From Notoacmeibacter sp. MSK16QG-6 (GTDB lineage: Bacteria; Pseudomonadota; Alphaproteobacteria; Rhizobiales; Rhizobiaceae): 64,000 nucleotides of DNA. The notes below the pieces were generated by a model. It was not told the origin of the DNA and did not search any database. It saw only the letters and a list, made by a program, of their open reading frames with translations. The stretch spans positions 36,339 through 100,338 of the forward strand of contig NZ_JAMYXM010000008.1 in assembly GCF_024158145.1 (NCBI RefSeq), written 5' to 3'. Each line of letters starts with the position of its first letter. The stretch's first letter is position 1. Positions 19,294-29,028 of this stretch are shown one piece after another. A program made the position numbers and the translations under genes.

Positions 19294-19471
19294 CCCCGAG
19301 GCGTTACGCGCCGCCTCGGGGCTTAGAAACCCTCCCTAGCGGTTTGGCACCGGCCGACCCGGTGCCAAGATCCTTCGGCTTACGGCCGGGGGCCTGTGAC
19401 GTATGTCCAGGCGCCTCGGTGCTAAAGGTCGCAGGGCCGTCTAGGGCGGTTTCTAACCCCCGGCTTGGGGT
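19294..19471 (+). other. GC-rich nested inverted repeats: candidate structured leader RNA upstream of traM
   Basis: No convincing gene lies here. Stems seen: CCCCGAGGCG (19294-19303) with 19312-19321; an outer helix pairing 19323-19331 (TTAGAAACC) with 19448-19456 and 19334-19339 (CCCTAG) with 19441-19446; inside it a perfect 10-bp hairpin, TTGGCACCGG (19344-19353) with 19359-19368; smaller stems GCCTG/CAGGC (19392-19396 with 19408-19412) and ACGGCC/GGCCGT (19382-19387 with 19435-19440); finally ACCCC/GGGGT (19456-19460 with 19467-19471). CGCCTCGG occurs twice (19312 and 19412), and both copies can pair with CCGAGGCG at 19296, so alternative folds are possible. It ends 31 bases before the traM start. 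Confidence 0.55.
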
Positions 19472-19502
19472 CGAGATCTAAATCAACGCGGGGGCGAACC
19501 GC

Positions 19503-19859
19503 GTGCCAAGCCGTGGGATATCGTCGCTATTGCCAGAACCGATCAGTCTCAATCTTGAACCGTCATCGCCGAAACACTCCATTGCCGCCATTCTTGCCGG
19601 GTTGAACGAGGTCGCGCTCGAGCGCCTCGCTATGGATGTCATTCGCGAGCAAAGGTGCCACCTCGAACGCGCGCAGACTTTGTACGAGAAACTGTCCGTG
19701 CTGGAAGCCGAGGCGCCGCTCGGCGACGAAACCGAAGATATCCGCCACGACTACCGACTGGCGCTTTTGATGATGCGCGCCCATCATCAGATTACGTCGG
19801 CCGTCATCGACAAGCTCGGCCGCGTGCCGCGTTTGCCGGAGGATGAAACCAGTCACTAG
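19503..19859 (+). CDS. traM: Quorum-sensing antiactivator TraM
   Basis: Small all-helical protein that binds TraR and blocks premature activation of transfer. The frame gives 118 residues and aligns by eye with pTi TraM along its length: GLNEVALERLAMDVIREQR matches GLPPTDLETITIDAIRTHR, then ERAQTLYEKL, MRAHHQITSAV and LGRVPRLP at the end. GTG 19503 has GGGGGCG upstream; TTG at 19530 or 19554 would give a length closer to the 102 residues of pTi TraM. Convergent with traR (172 bases between stops), as on several rhizobial plasmids. Confidence 0.8.
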   Translation: MPSRGISSLLPEPISLNLEPSSPKHSIAAILAGLNEVALERLAMDVIREQRCHLERAQTLYEKLSVLEAEAPLGDETEDIRHDYRLALLMMRAHHQITSAVIDKLGRVPRLPEDETSH

Positions 19860-20031
19860 ACCGTCGCTAGATCGACTGAGAGCGTTGATAAGATATTGAA
19901 ATAACGTCGGAAAAGCGTCCTCTGGTTCCATAAGCTATGTTATGCCACACAATTTTGGCCGACCCGTAAGCGCCGTCTTCCTCGCTTCTACGACATCCTT
20001 CTCTATAGGTGAGACGGAGGTCGCCAAGCCG

Positions 20032-20817
20032 CTAAATCATTCCAAGACGGATCGCGATTGAAGCCGCCTGCCGGCTGTTCGCCGCGCCAAGTTTTCGTGT
20101 TGCCTCGTCGAGATAGGAGCGAACGGATCGGTAGCCGATGCCGACGGTGTCCGCGATGTCCTGCATCGACATCCCATCGGCGAACCATCTGAGGCATTCC
20201 GCTTCGCGCGGCGAAAGATGGATTTCGCAGGCGAGCGTTGCATCCCGTGTTGCAGCGCCGAGCCGCGAATGGACAAAAGCAACCGCCATCGCTGCCGTGA
20301 CCGGGTCCGGATCCTCGTCTATGCACACCTGCGGCTTGTTCGAGGACAGCGTGAACACCATCCGGTCCTTGAAACCGAGCGGCGCCGAAATCGACAGTCC
20401 GGACCTGATCCCGAACCGGCTTGCGTCCTTGTAGAACTGTGTGACATCCCGCCGGCCAGCCCTTTTGGCCTCGTCAGCGGACCAGGTGAAGATGGGTGGC
20501 CCGTGCTTCGCCTTCGTGACCACCGGATCGACCAGCAGATAGTTCCTTTGAACATAGCGATCGCACCAAGGCTGCGGGTAGTTCGACACCGCAAAACTCT
20601 CCTGGCCGCGCAAGTGCAGATAGGCGAAATAATCGAAACCCGCCCCCTCGCAAAAGTCACGCAAGGCCCGGCGGGCCGCGCGTTCCTCAAGCGGAAGCGA
20701 CAACGTGTCGATCAAGTGTAAAAGTAACTCATTCAATATTATTAAAGTCCGGCATATTAAGTAGCTGCGTATTCGCGAGCCATTACACTCTGAGGGGCAA
20801 CTCAAAGTTCTCAACAT
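20032..20817 (-). CDS. traR: LuxR-type transcriptional activator TraR
   Basis: AHL-dependent activator of the tra, trb and rep genes in Ti-type plasmids. It resembles pTi TraR closely: YFAYLHLRG, AVSNYPQPW, DPVVTKA, IFTWS, ASRFGIRSG, and a C-terminal helix-turn-helix (LSPREAECLRWFADGMSMQ onward). The TraR ligand contacts Trp, Tyr, Asp and Trp are all present. ATG 20817 overlaps the trbI stop (TAATG), suggesting coupling; it adds about 27 residues compared with pTi TraR. A TTG at 20736 (MNELLLHLID) would match the usual N-terminus better but has no clear ribosome site. The leader stretch 20700-20817 is noticeably AT-rich. Confidence 0.88.
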   Translation of the reverse strand: MLRTLSCPSECNGSRIRSYLICRTLIILNELLLHLIDTLSLPLEERAARRALRDFCEGAGFDYFAYLHLRGQESFAVSNYPQPWCDRYVQRNYLLVDPVVTKAKHGPPIFTWSADEAKRAGRRDVTQFYKDASRFGIRSGLSISAPLGFKDRMVFTLSSNKPQVCIDEDPDPVTAAMAVAFVHSRLGAATRDATLACEIHLSPREAECLRWFADGMSMQDIADTVGIGYRSVRSYLDEATRKLGAANSRQAASIAIRLGMI

Positions 20818-22121
20818 TATTGATAAGCCTTTGGGAAAATTATGTCCTGATCGACTAAAATATTAAATCTGTAACCGGGTCGAATCTCCAGGGTCGGCTG
20901 CACATTGAGGTTCTTCGACACGGTTTGCTCGGAAATTTGGCCAAACGTCTCGGCAAACGATCGCCGCGCCGCATCGCTGGCGCTGTCCACCGTTGTCGAC
21001 GTGCTGTTATCGTCGGGGAGCAGCATTTCGGTGCCGGCGCCGATGAGCGCCACCAGGATCGCCGATCCGAAGGTGCGCAGATAATGGTTATCGACCTGAT
21101 CGTGGAACCCGCCGTATCCCGCGCCATCGGTTCCGGCCATGCCCCCGATCTGCAGGGTCGCCCCGTTCGGGAAGATGATGTCGGTCCAAACGACGAGCAC
21201 CCGGTTCTGGCCGAACGTCACCTCTGAATCGTAGCGCCCGAACAGCTTCGCGCCCTGTGGGATCAATAGCCGCCTTCCCGTCGCGCTGTCATAGACATTC
21301 TGCGAGACCTGCGCGGTGATGCGGCCGGGAAGATCGGAGTTGATGCCGGTGATCAGCGTCGCTGGAATGACCGAGCCGCGCTTCAGCTCGAACGGCGACA
21401 TTTGCGGCACGACGGAGTTCGGCAGATAGCCGAGGTCGGCGATATCCTGGTTGAAGAATTGCTGTTTGGACGCCTGCCCGTTCGGATCGGCGTTCTGCCC
21501 GATACCGGACTGGAGAGCGGCGCTATAGAGATCGAGCGCGCTTGCCGGTCGGTTCGCCGTCGTGACCCCTGTTTGCGGAGACGTCGGTGTCGTCGTGGCA
21601 TTCGCGTTCTCAAGGTCTTTCAGGTTGACCGCGATCGGAGAGTCGAAGGCCGCACCTTCCGCCTGGATGCTCGCCATCTGCTGACGCTGGTATTCTCTAA
21701 GCACCTGTTCGTCCTGTTCGCGCTGCAGGCGCGCCCGCCAAACCGCTTCCGGTTCAAGCGTTGGCTGCGGAGCCGTGACGACGGTCGGTGTCGGTTCAGG
21801 TTCCCGTTGAAACGGGTTCCTTGGTTGCTCGGGCTCCGGACTTGGTGTCGGTTGGACCACGACGGGTTGCGGCTCGCCGATGATCCCGTCCGGCACACCA
21901 TGCTTCAGCCGCTCGGCGTCGTTGGACGCGGGCCGCGCTGACGAGGGCTCGATCTGTGGGTCTCCGCCGAAATGCAGCCCTCTCGACGACAGGCCGTAAA
22001 AAATCACCGCCAGGAAGGTCACGACCAGCAGGATGGCGACGATGACTGGAACGCGGTTGAGGCGCCTGATTCGCGGTCCGTCCTGCGGACCGGCGCCGCC
22101 GAGTTTCAGCGACTCGGTCAT
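20817..22121 (-). CDS. trbI: Conjugal transfer protein TrbI (VirB10-like)
   Basis: Channel protein linking inner and outer membrane in the mating-pair-formation apparatus. 434 residues: short cytoplasmic part, one membrane segment (VPVIVAILLVVTFLAVIFYGL, about residues 24-44), a Pro-rich periplasmic linker, and a C-terminal TrbI/VirB10 domain (GSVIPATLITGINSDLPG, LLIPQGAKLFGRYDS). ATG 22121 overlaps the trbH stop (ATGA). Frame extension upstream to 22328 is trbH in another frame. Last trb gene; its stop overlaps the traR start. Confidence 0.93.
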   Translation of the reverse strand: MTESLKLGGAGPQDGPRIRRLNRVPVIVAILLVVTFLAVIFYGLSSRGLHFGGDPQIEPSSARPASNDAERLKHGVPDGIIGEPQPVVVQPTPSPEPEQPRNPFQREPEPTPTVVTAPQPTLEPEAVWRARLQREQDEQVLREYQRQQMASIQAEGAAFDSPIAVNLKDLENANATTTPTSPQTGVTTANRPASALDLYSAALQSGIGQNADPNGQASKQQFFNQDIADLGYLPNSVVPQMSPFELKRGSVIPATLITGINSDLPGRITAQVSQNVYDSATGRRLLIPQGAKLFGRYDSEVTFGQNRVLVVWTDIIFPNGATLQIGGMAGTDGAGYGGFHDQVDNHYLRTFGSAILVALIGAGTEMLLPDDNSTSTTVDSASDAARRSFAETFGQISEQTVSKNLNVQPTLEIRPGYRFNILVDQDIIFPKAYQ

Positions 22122-22585
22122 GACGCGGCCTCCGGTCCACGCTGCATGACAGACAAGGGGCTGGCCGGCGTCGCGCCCGTGGCGCTGAGCGTGTACATGC
22201 GGGTCAGCTCGACCTGGAGCGTCGAGAGCCGGACCAGCACGCCACCCTCGAAGGGATCGATCGAATAGGCCAGCGGCGTGACAGCGGCCCCCTCGGTCGC
22301 CTGATCGGTGACGACGGCATAGCCCCATTCGCGAAGCGCCGCCTCGAGAGCCGGGCCAAACAGGGCGTCACTGCCGCGGAGCTCGATCGGGGTCGTGCCC
22401 GGCCCGACCTGTTCCGCCAGCCGCCCCACCATGTCGCCGGCGATGGCATTCGCCGATTCCGACGTCAGCTCCGCCGTAACTTCGCTCCGGATGAGGCCTG
22501 GTCCGCTCATCGTCTGGCACGCAGCCAGCATCGCCATGAGCACCAAGGCGGCCGAGAGACGGAGAAAGGAATTGACCGCGCGCAT
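22118..22585 (-). CDS. trbH: Conjugal transfer lipoprotein TrbH
   Basis: 155 residues with a lipoprotein signal peptide: hydrophobic stretch then MLAAC with the lipidated Cys23. Position between trbG and trbI and a lipobox make it the VirB7-position lipoprotein TrbH of Ti-type trb operons. It overlaps trbI by four bases and starts 4 bases after trbG ends. Confidence 0.85.
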   Translation of the reverse strand: MRAVNSFLRLSAALVLMAMLAACQTMSGPGLIRSEVTAELTSESANAIAGDMVGRLAEQVGPGTTPIELRGSDALFGPALEAALREWGYAVVTDQATEGAAVTPLAYSIDPFEGGVLVRLSTLQVELTRMYTLSATGATPASPLSVMQRGPEAAS

Positions 22586-22589
22586 CGCC

Positions 22590-23414
22590 CTACCCTCCCC
22601 GCCGGATCGTGATTTTCTGCTGCTGACGGCCGACGCCGGAGACCAGGATCGCCCGATCGATGTTGTAGTCGACGACCATCATCGCGCCGTTCATGCGGTA
22701 ATTGACGATGCGGTTTTCGCCACCGGAAACAACAAAGAGGACCGGGGCCTCCTGCCCTGACAGAGACGACGGAAACTGGATGTAGGTCTTCATCCCGTCG
22801 CTGTAGATCCGGGTCGGCCGCCAGCGCGCCGCGCCGCTGATGTGGAACGCAAAATCGAGCTGATCGGCCGGAACGCCGGCGCCGGGCACCACGCTCGCCT
22901 CGATGCGCGCATTGATCTCGGCAAACCGCGCATTGATATCTTCGGGATAGTCGAAGCCGACGCGCGCCATGTACTGGCTGTGGTGCGACTTGAGCTGAAT
23001 ATGATAGGTCCGCCGCGACGTGGTCACGACCATTGACGTCACGAGACCAGCTTCGGACGGTTTGACGATCAGGTGAATCGCCTGGCCGCTCGGCGCACCG
23101 GAGGTTGCGGGTTCGACTTTCCAGCGCACGGTGTCGCCAAGAAGGACGTCACGCACCACCTCCCCGGCCTGAAGTTCGATGTCGCACACCTGTAGCGGCG
23201 AGCAGACGACCGACGGTTGAACCTCCCCATAAAGGAAGATCACCTTGCCGTCGGCGCCGCGCGTGACGACGCCCTGCCGGTGCTGCCATTGGCCGGAGAG
23301 CTGCGTGCCTCGCGCTTCGTTGCTGGTGAGCTGCTGTCCCTGTGCGGGCAGCGTCGCCGCCGCGATCATCACGCCGGCGCAAAGCGCGATGCCGCGGATA
23401 TTCTCTTTCTTCAT
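22590..23414 (-). CDS. trbG: P-type conjugative transfer protein TrbG (VirB9-like)
   Basis: Outer-membrane-complex component, 274 residues. Cleavable signal peptide ([14 protein letters not shown]... AQG-QQ near residue 27), then a VirB9/TrbG fold with [28 protein letters not shown] and a C-terminal beta domain ([19 protein letters not shown]). 76 bases separate it from trbF, the longest gap in the operon. Confidence 0.92.
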   Translation of the reverse strand: MKKENIRGIALCAGVMIAAATLPAQGQQLTSNEARGTQLSGQWQHRQGVVTRGADGKVIFLYGEVQPSVVCSPLQVCDIELQAGEVVRDVLLGDTVRWKVEPATSGAPSGQAIHLIVKPSEAGLVTSMVVTTSRRTYHIQLKSHHSQYMARVGFDYPEDINARFAEINARIEASVVPGAGVPADQLDFAFHISGAARWRPTRIYSDGMKTYIQFPSSLSGQEAPVLFVVSGGENRIVNYRMNGAMMVVDYNIDRAILVSGVGRQQQKITIRRGG

Positions 23415-23490
23415 TCACCTATCCTCCGGGGCACATTCAGGTGGGCCGCGTATCTTTGCCCCAGACGTGGCCGTCTGGCGCGAACGCGGC

Positions 23491-24165
23491 TCAGAGCTGC
23501 GCCGTCCAGTCAAAATCCTTCAAATAAAGTCCAATGGGGTTGAGGCGGATCACCGCCTCGTCCTGTGGCGGGGTCAGCGTCACCGTGGCGACACCGCGGA
23601 ACCGCCTCGTTGCGAGTTCCTTGCCCTGCCGGTCACGCTCATACTCAGTCCAGTCGATCTGGTAGCTCTGGTTGGAGAGCGGGACGATATTGGTCACCTC
23701 GACAGCGACGGTCATTGACCGCGCCCGATCGAAGGGCGAATTGCTCCGGAACCAGGCATTGATCTTCTCGGTCGCCGGGTCGGACGACCTCAGCAGCGCA
23801 TAGGCCCGATCGATATATTGCTTCTGGACGACCGTATCGGGCGTGACCGAGCGGAAGTTCGAGATGAAGCTTCCAAGCGTCGCGCGCACCACGCGGGGGT
23901 CGGCATATTCGATTTGTTGCGGAAACCCTGTCGTCGCCGCCGTTCCGAGCTTATCGACCTCGACGATATAGGGGACGAGCTTGACCTGAGTGCTTTGATA
24001 GAGCGCGTAGGAAAACCCGATGACCGCCATGAGCATGCCGGTGATGCCGACGATGCGCCAGGCGGCCGCCGCTTTCACATAGGAGCCATAGCGCTCGTTC
24101 CATTCCTGGCGTGCGGCGATGTAAGGCGTTTCCGGGATACTGGTTCTGGCCATGGTCTCTGTCAC
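23491..24165 (-). CDS. trbF: Conjugal transfer protein TrbF (VirB8-like)
   Basis: Inner-membrane assembly factor, 224 residues. N-terminal cytoplasmic part with the typical [19 protein letters not shown] block (here [18 protein letters not shown]), one membrane segment (about residues 38-58) and a periplasmic VirB8 domain ([25 protein letters not shown]). ATG 24165 overlaps the trbL stop (ATGA). Confidence 0.93.
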   Translation of the reverse strand: MTETMARTSIPETPYIAARQEWNERYGSYVKAAAAWRIVGITGMLMAVIGFSYALYQSTQVKLVPYIVEVDKLGTAATTGFPQQIEYADPRVVRATLGSFISNFRSVTPDTVVQKQYIDRAYALLRSSDPATEKINAWFRSNSPFDRARSMTVAVEVTNIVPLSNQSYQIDWTEYERDRQGKELATRRFRGVATVTLTPPQDEAVIRLNPIGLYLKDFDWTAQL

Positions 24166-25328
24166 GCTTTCTCGTCACGGTTCGGGCGGGAAGCGGGACG
24201 GCCCTGGGATTGGTCGAGCTTCGCGTTGGCGAGGCCCAACGTGGATGCGCCCCAGGTGCCCGGAACACCGATGGCCTTGTCGCGGGCGGCCGAGGCGGCC
24301 GCACCGCCGGCGGCGCCCATGCCGCTTGCCATGCCCTTGAGAGCCGCCCCGCCAAACGAACTGCCAGCGGCGCGGGCATCGGAATAGGCCGCGGCCCCTG
24401 CCCTCGCCCCGCCGACGGCAAGCGCCGCACCGCCTGCCGCGAAGCTCGCCGCCTGCGCACCGTGCCGGATGGTTTCCATGCCGCCCGTGACGGAGACGCC
24501 CTGGACCATGCCCTGCACGATGTTGGGGACGTACATGGCGATGACGAACACGACGACGGAGATGCCGGCGATCGCCAGCGTCGCCAGAAACTCGTCGCCC
24601 GTCGTCGGTGAATTGGCGAGGTTGATCAGCACCTCAGACCCGATGCGCGCGATCATCACCAGCGCCATCAGCTTCATGCCGACGGAAAACGCATAGATCA
24701 GATAGCGGACCGAGAAATCCTTGGTGAAGCTCGAACCGCCGAGGCCGAGCATGATCATGCCGGTGAGCAGCCCGACATACATCTCGACCATGACCGAGAC
24801 GAAGATCGCCGCGACCAGGCTGAAGCAGATCACGGTGATGACCATGGCGAAGACGGCGGCGATCGCCAGCGCATTGTCCTCGAACAGGCCGAACTGCGCC
24901 TTGGCGGACATGGCACTGGCGACCTCGAGACCGGCATTGAAGACGTTCGCGGGGGAAGCCGACCCGCCCCCGGCGCCGATCTGGAACAGGCTGTCGACAA
25001 CCGCCTTCGCGAAGTCCGGCCCCTGTTCGAGGATGAAGACGAAGAGGCCAATGAACATGATGCGGCGGACAAGCTCGGCGAACCAGGTGTCGAGAGAAGC
25101 CGCCGAGATTGCCAGCCAGACGGCGGCGATGCCGACCTCGATGCCGGCGAGGATCCAGAAGAGCGATCTGGCGGCGTCAAGGATCGTCGTTTCCCAGCCC
25201 TGGGCGGCCGTCGCGATCTCGTTTTCGAGATTGGTCAGCAAGCTGCCTTCCTGGGCCAGTGCTGGATTGGCCCAGAGAGCGATGCCTCCGATCAGGAAGA
25301 GGGCAAGCCTAGTTTCCGGACGTGCCAT
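24162..25328 (-). CDS. trbL: P-type conjugative transfer protein TrbL (VirB6-like)
   Basis: Polytopic inner-membrane channel protein, 388 residues. ATG 25328 gives [15 protein letters not shown] with a signal peptide ending ALA-QE; then six or so hydrophobic segments between residues 50 and 270, and a Gly/Ala-rich C-terminus ([16 protein letters not shown]) as in TrbL. It overlaps trbK by 20 bases at its start and trbF by four at its end. Confidence 0.92.
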   Translation of the reverse strand: MARPETRLALFLIGGIALWANPALAQEGSLLTNLENEIATAAQGWETTILDAARSLFWILAGIEVGIAAVWLAISAASLDTWFAELVRRIMFIGLFVFILEQGPDFAKAVVDSLFQIGAGGGSASPANVFNAGLEVASAMSAKAQFGLFEDNALAIAAVFAMVITVICFSLVAAIFVSVMVEMYVGLLTGMIMLGLGGSSFTKDFSVRYLIYAFSVGMKLMALVMIARIGSEVLINLANSPTTGDEFLATLAIAGISVVVFVIAMYVPNIVQGMVQGVSVTGGMETIRHGAQAASFAAGGAALAVGGARAGAAAYSDARAAGSSFGGAALKGMASGMGAAGGAAASAARDKAIGVPGTWGASTLGLANAKLDQSQGRPASRPNRDEKA

Positions 25329-25509
25329 CGGCCCCGCCTTCGTTCCTGCCCCATCGCGGTCGCATCTCCTGGCCGCCTTCGAGATCGTAGTGCTGCCGTT
25401 CCGGGGCGGTCGCCGCAGGTGCGTCCGGTTCGGTGGTCGTGTTCCAGACAACGATGCCGACGACGACAACGACGACCGCGCAGATCGCAATGAGGAAGAG
25501 CCTGGTCAC
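25309..25509 (-). CDS. trbK: Entry-exclusion protein TrbK
   Basis: 66 residues: N-terminal hydrophobic anchor (LFLIAICAVVVVVVGIVVW) and a short polar domain. TrbK prevents redundant entry of related plasmids. Position between trbJ and trbL, overlap with both, and size fit TrbK of Ti-type operons. These small proteins diverge quickly, so the call relies largely on synteny. Confidence 0.8.
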   Translation of the reverse strand: MTRLFLIAICAVVVVVVGIVVWNTTTEPDAPAATAPERQHYDLEGGQEMRPRWGRNEGGADGTSGN

Positions 25510-26306
25510 CAGCGTGGCTCCATCGTCTGACCGCCCGATGTCGAGGGCGTGGTTGAGTTGAAGAACTCCTCGCGGCGGTTCTGCGCGAGGTCCTTTGCGG
25601 CCTGTTCGGACTGGTACCAGGTGCCCATCATCGTCACCTGCTGCGAAACGAGCCCGCGCAGCTTCTGGGCTTGGGCGACCTGCTGCGCGGCGATCTCATG
25701 ACCGACCTGCAAAGCCTGCATCTGACCGACCGACGACTGCGACATCGACCGGAGCTGGCTCATCGTCGATTCCTCGGAGCTGAACTGATCGGCCGTCAGT
25801 CCCGCCGCCCTCAGTGTCGCTCCGATCGTGTCGCGGTTTGTGTCGGACCAGTCCTGATAGCTCGACGAGAAGGTCTGCCCGTTGGCGAGGCCCGATTTGA
25901 AGTCGGCAAAGCTCTCGAAGCGTTGCCGCAGCACGTCATCGGCATTGCCCATCGAGAAGGCGATCGATTGGCCTTGCTGCACGAGGCTTTGCAACTGCAT
26001 CAAATCGCTTTCGACCTGGCCCCAGACATGGCTCGGCAAAGTCAGCGTGTTCTGCAGCATGTTTTCGTAGATCCTCAGCTGGTTCTGAATCTGCTCGGCC
26101 AGCTGCGTGATCTGGGTGACCTGATTCTGGATTTGCTCGGCCGACTGGCCGACGAGACCGACCAGTTCGCCATTGTTGAGGATCTGCGTGAATTCCGTCG
26201 CTCCGAAGAACCCGCCGCCGCCGGCATGGGTGCTTGTGGCCGACGAAGCTGAGAGGATTGCGGCTATCGCAATCCTAGCTGTGCGTGAGAATGCGCTTGG
26301 CATCAT
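25506..26306 (-). CDS. trbJ: P-type conjugative transfer protein TrbJ (VirB5-like)
   Basis: Exported minor-pilus or assembly protein, about 266 residues. ATG 26306 (or 26303) lies just after AGGGGAG on the minus strand. Signal peptide ends near THA-GG; the mature protein starts GGGFFGATEFTQILNNGELV, typical for TrbJ, followed by long Gln-rich helices (EQIQNQVTQITQLAEQIQN) predicted to form coiled coils. It overlaps the 3' end of trbE by 32 bases. The long in-frame extension upstream is trbE in another frame. Confidence 0.92.
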   Translation of the reverse strand: MMPSAFSRTARIAIAAILSASSATSTHAGGGGFFGATEFTQILNNGELVGLVGQSAEQIQNQVTQITQLAEQIQNQLRIYENMLQNTLTLPSHVWGQVESDLMQLQSLVQQGQSIAFSMGNADDVLRQRFESFADFKSGLANGQTFSSSYQDWSDTNRDTIGATLRAAGLTADQFSSEESTMSQLRSMSQSSVGQMQALQVGHEIAAQQVAQAQKLRGLVSQQVTMMGTWYQSEQAAKDLAQNRREEFFNSTTPSTSGGQTMEPRW

Positions 26307-28722
26307 CCACTCCCCTTTCCTCCAGCCAGACCGCCGGCCAATCGCTGCCGTGCGTCTCGCTGAGCTGATCAATGCGTTTGAGATTGTCCTTGCCGGACGC
26401 GCCGACGAAGGCGAGCGCCACGGGCCCCAGCGACATGTCAAAGAGCCGCCGGCCTTCGGGCGAGGCGACGTAGTATTCGCGTTTGGGAATGGCCGTCGCG
26501 ACGATTTCGATCTGCCGGTCGTTGAAGCCGATGCGTTCGTAGAACTCGCGCGTTCCCGATTCCCGCGCCGCGCCATTGGGCAGGCAAATCTTGGTCGGGC
26601 AGCTTTCCTTGAGCACGTCGATGATGCCGGACTGCTCCGCGTCCGAGATCGACTGGGTGGCCAGCACGACCGCGCAATTGGCCTTGCGCAGCACCTTCAG
26701 CCATTCCCTGATCTTGTCGCGGAACATCGGATGACCGAGCATCAGCCATGCTTCGTCGAGGATGATGAGGCTCGGTGCCCCGGTGAGGCGTTTTTCGATG
26801 CGGCGGAAGAGATAGAGCAGAACGGGCACGAGATTGCGCTCGCCCATATTCATCAGCTCTTCGACCTCGAAGGTCTGGAACGATCCAAGTGTCAGACCAT
26901 CCTCTTCCGCATCGAGAAGCTGCCCCATCGGCCCATCGACCGTGTAGTGTTGAAGGGCGGTCTTGATTTCGCGCATCTGCACGCCGCTGACGAAATCGGA
27001 CAGCGAGCGGCCGCGGGCGTCGGCAAGCAAACCGATCTGGCGAGCGATTGCGTTGCGGTGATCCGGGGTTATCGTTACGCCCTGCATGGCGACGAGTGTC
27101 TCGACCCACTCTGCCGCCCAGGCGCGGTCACCATCCGTCGATAGCTCGGCCAGCGGGCAGAAGGCGAGCGCTGTCCCCTCCCCGGCTCCGATCTCGTAGT
27201 GATCTCCGCCCGCGGCCTTGGTCAGCGGATAAAGCGACTTCCCCTTGTCGAAGGCGAAGATCTGCGCATGCTCATAGCGCCGGAACTGTGCGGCGATCAG
27301 CGCCAACAGTGTCGACTTGCCCGATCCCGTCGGGCCGAAGATCAGCGTGTGGCCGACATCGTCGACGTGAAGGTTCAACCGGAAGGGAGACGAGCCGCTG
27401 GCGACCTGCATTAGAGGCGGGGCGTTGGGCGGGTAGAACGGGCAAGGTGCCACGGCGCTGCCCGCCCAGACGGAATTGACCGGAATGAGATCGGCAAGGT
27501 TGCGGGTGTTGATCAGCGGTTCGCGGACATTGGCGTAGGTATTGCCCGGCAGGCTGCCGAGATAGGCCTCGGTGGCATTGAGGGTTTCGATGCGGGCGCC
27601 AAAACCTTCGGCCTGGATCAGCCTCCGGACGGCTTCTGCCTGATCGCGCAGGCGGGCTTCATCCGTGTCGAACATCACGATGACAGGCGTGTAATAACCG
27701 TAAGCGACGAGCTGGGATGAGGCCTCGGCGATCGCGTCTTCGGTTTCGGCGACCATCGTCATGGCGTCCTGGTCGACCGAACGGCTCTGGGTCTGGAAGA
27801 GCTGATCGAAGAACGGCCGCACCTTTTGCTGCCACTTCTTGCGGGTGCGCTCGAGTTTTTGCCGCGCCTCCTGATCGTCGAGGAAAATGAAGCGGCTCGA
27901 CCAGCGATAGGTGAGTGGCATCAGGTCAAGCGAATTGAGGATGCCGGGCCAGCTCTCGGCCGGAAAACCGTCAATACCCACAACGGCGAGATAGCTCCCG
28001 TCGACCATCGGCGAGAGCCCATGATGAAACTCGGCCGTCACCAGCCAGTCGAGATACATCGGGATCGCCGGCAGTCTGACCGGATGGTTTTCCCCGAGAA
28101 TGCAGAACCGTATGAACTGGAAGAGCTCGTCGTAGCGCGCCTCGTCGCCGCTCTCCGGATGAGCAACCGTCCGCGTGACCATGCGGCGGATCATCAGAAC
28201 ATTGCCGAGATATTGCTCGACCTCGCGGATCGAGGTCTGGAAAGAAGTGAGCACACCGTCGGCATAGGTTTGCGACCGGCTTCCTTCGTCCGAATAGACG
28301 TATCGCGCCATGGCCGAGCGCCGCGGCTCCGGCGGCCGATAGGTGAGGATCAGCGCGTGCTGGCTTTCATAGTGGCCGCGTTCGGCCATGAAATGGTCGC
28401 GACGCTGGTCGTCGATCGCGCGCGTCACCGGGTCGGGAAAATGGCAATCCTCGCGCGCGGGGTAGGCCGTCGTCGGCACGCGAACCGCCTCCACCTGAAT
28501 CATCCAGCCGGACCCGAGCCGCGAGAGGACGGCATTGATCTGCCGCGAGACCTCGTTGCGCTCGATATTGGTGGAGCTTTCCGAATCCGGCCCGGCAAAA
28601 TACCATCCCGCCATCAGCGAGCCGTCCTTCAGCAGGATGACCCCGTCGGCGACCAGGCCCGCATAGGGCAGCAGGTCAGAAAAGGACGGCTTTGAGTTTC
28701 TGAATTGCTTGAGGGCCACCAT
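26275..28722 (-). CDS. trbE: Conjugal transfer ATPase TrbE (VirB4-like)
   Basis: Large ATPase powering pilus assembly and substrate transfer, 815 residues. CagE/TrbE/VirB domain in the N-terminal half; Walker A GPTGSGKSTLLAL (about residue 462) and Walker B LIILDEAWLML (about 650), followed by LATQSISDA. Starts MVALKQFRNSKPSF as TrbE proteins do, six bases after the trbD stop. Largest gene of the operon. Confidence 0.95.
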   Translation of the reverse strand: MVALKQFRNSKPSFSDLLPYAGLVADGVILLKDGSLMAGWYFAGPDSESSTNIERNEVSRQINAVLSRLGSGWMIQVEAVRVPTTAYPAREDCHFPDPVTRAIDDQRRDHFMAERGHYESQHALILTYRPPEPRRSAMARYVYSDEGSRSQTYADGVLTSFQTSIREVEQYLGNVLMIRRMVTRTVAHPESGDEARYDELFQFIRFCILGENHPVRLPAIPMYLDWLVTAEFHHGLSPMVDGSYLAVVGIDGFPAESWPGILNSLDLMPLTYRWSSRFIFLDDQEARQKLERTRKKWQQKVRPFFDQLFQTQSRSVDQDAMTMVAETEDAIAEASSQLVAYGYYTPVIVMFDTDEARLRDQAEAVRRLIQAEGFGARIETLNATEAYLGSLPGNTYANVREPLINTRNLADLIPVNSVWAGSAVAPCPFYPPNAPPLMQVASGSSPFRLNLHVDDVGHTLIFGPTGSGKSTLLALIAAQFRRYEHAQIFAFDKGKSLYPLTKAAGGDHYEIGAGEGTALAFCPLAELSTDGDRAWAAEWVETLVAMQGVTITPDHRNAIARQIGLLADARGRSLSDFVSGVQMREIKTALQHYTVDGPMGQLLDAEEDGLTLGSFQTFEVEELMNMGERNLVPVLLYLFRRIEKRLTGAPSLIILDEAWLMLGHPMFRDKIREWLKVLRKANCAVVLATQSISDAEQSGIIDVLKESCPTKICLPNGAARESGTREFYERIGFNDRQIEIVATAIPKREYYVASPEGRRLFDMSLGPVALAFVGASGKDNLKRIDQLSETHGSDWPAVWLEERGVDDAKRILTHS

Positions 28723-28728
28723 GGTCGG

Positions 28729-29028
28729 TCAGTACCTCCGCCAGGGCGATGATGTCGGCCGATAGCTCGGGCGGTACCCGATGTGGCGCAGATAGACCTG
28801 CCGCATCATCGGATCGGCTTTCGCCATGATGCGCAGCACGCCGACAACGCCGACCCAGATCGCAATACCCAGCAGCACCGAGAACCAGGTGAGCACGACG
28901 AAGATCAGGATGACGGTCGCAAGCCCGGTGACGAGCACCAGTTCGCGGTCGGCGCCCATCAGATGGTTCGGCCGCGACAGCGCGCGATGGATCCGCGCGG
29001 TTGCGAGGGGAGCAACGGTTTCAGCCAT
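28729..29028 (-). CDS. trbD: Conjugal transfer protein TrbD (VirB3-like)
   Basis: Small inner-membrane protein of 99 residues: [18 protein letters not shown] near the start is diagnostic of TrbD, followed by two adjacent hydrophobic segments (about residues 30-70) and a basic tail. ATG 29028 overlaps the trbC stop by eight bases; the in-frame start at 29049 gives an unlikely Arg/Gly leader. Confidence 0.92.
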   Translation of the reverse strand: MAETVAPLATARIHRALSRPNHLMGADRELVLVTGLATVILIFVVLTWFSVLLGIAIWVGVVGVLRIMAKADPMMRQVYLRHIGYRPSYRPTSSPWRRY

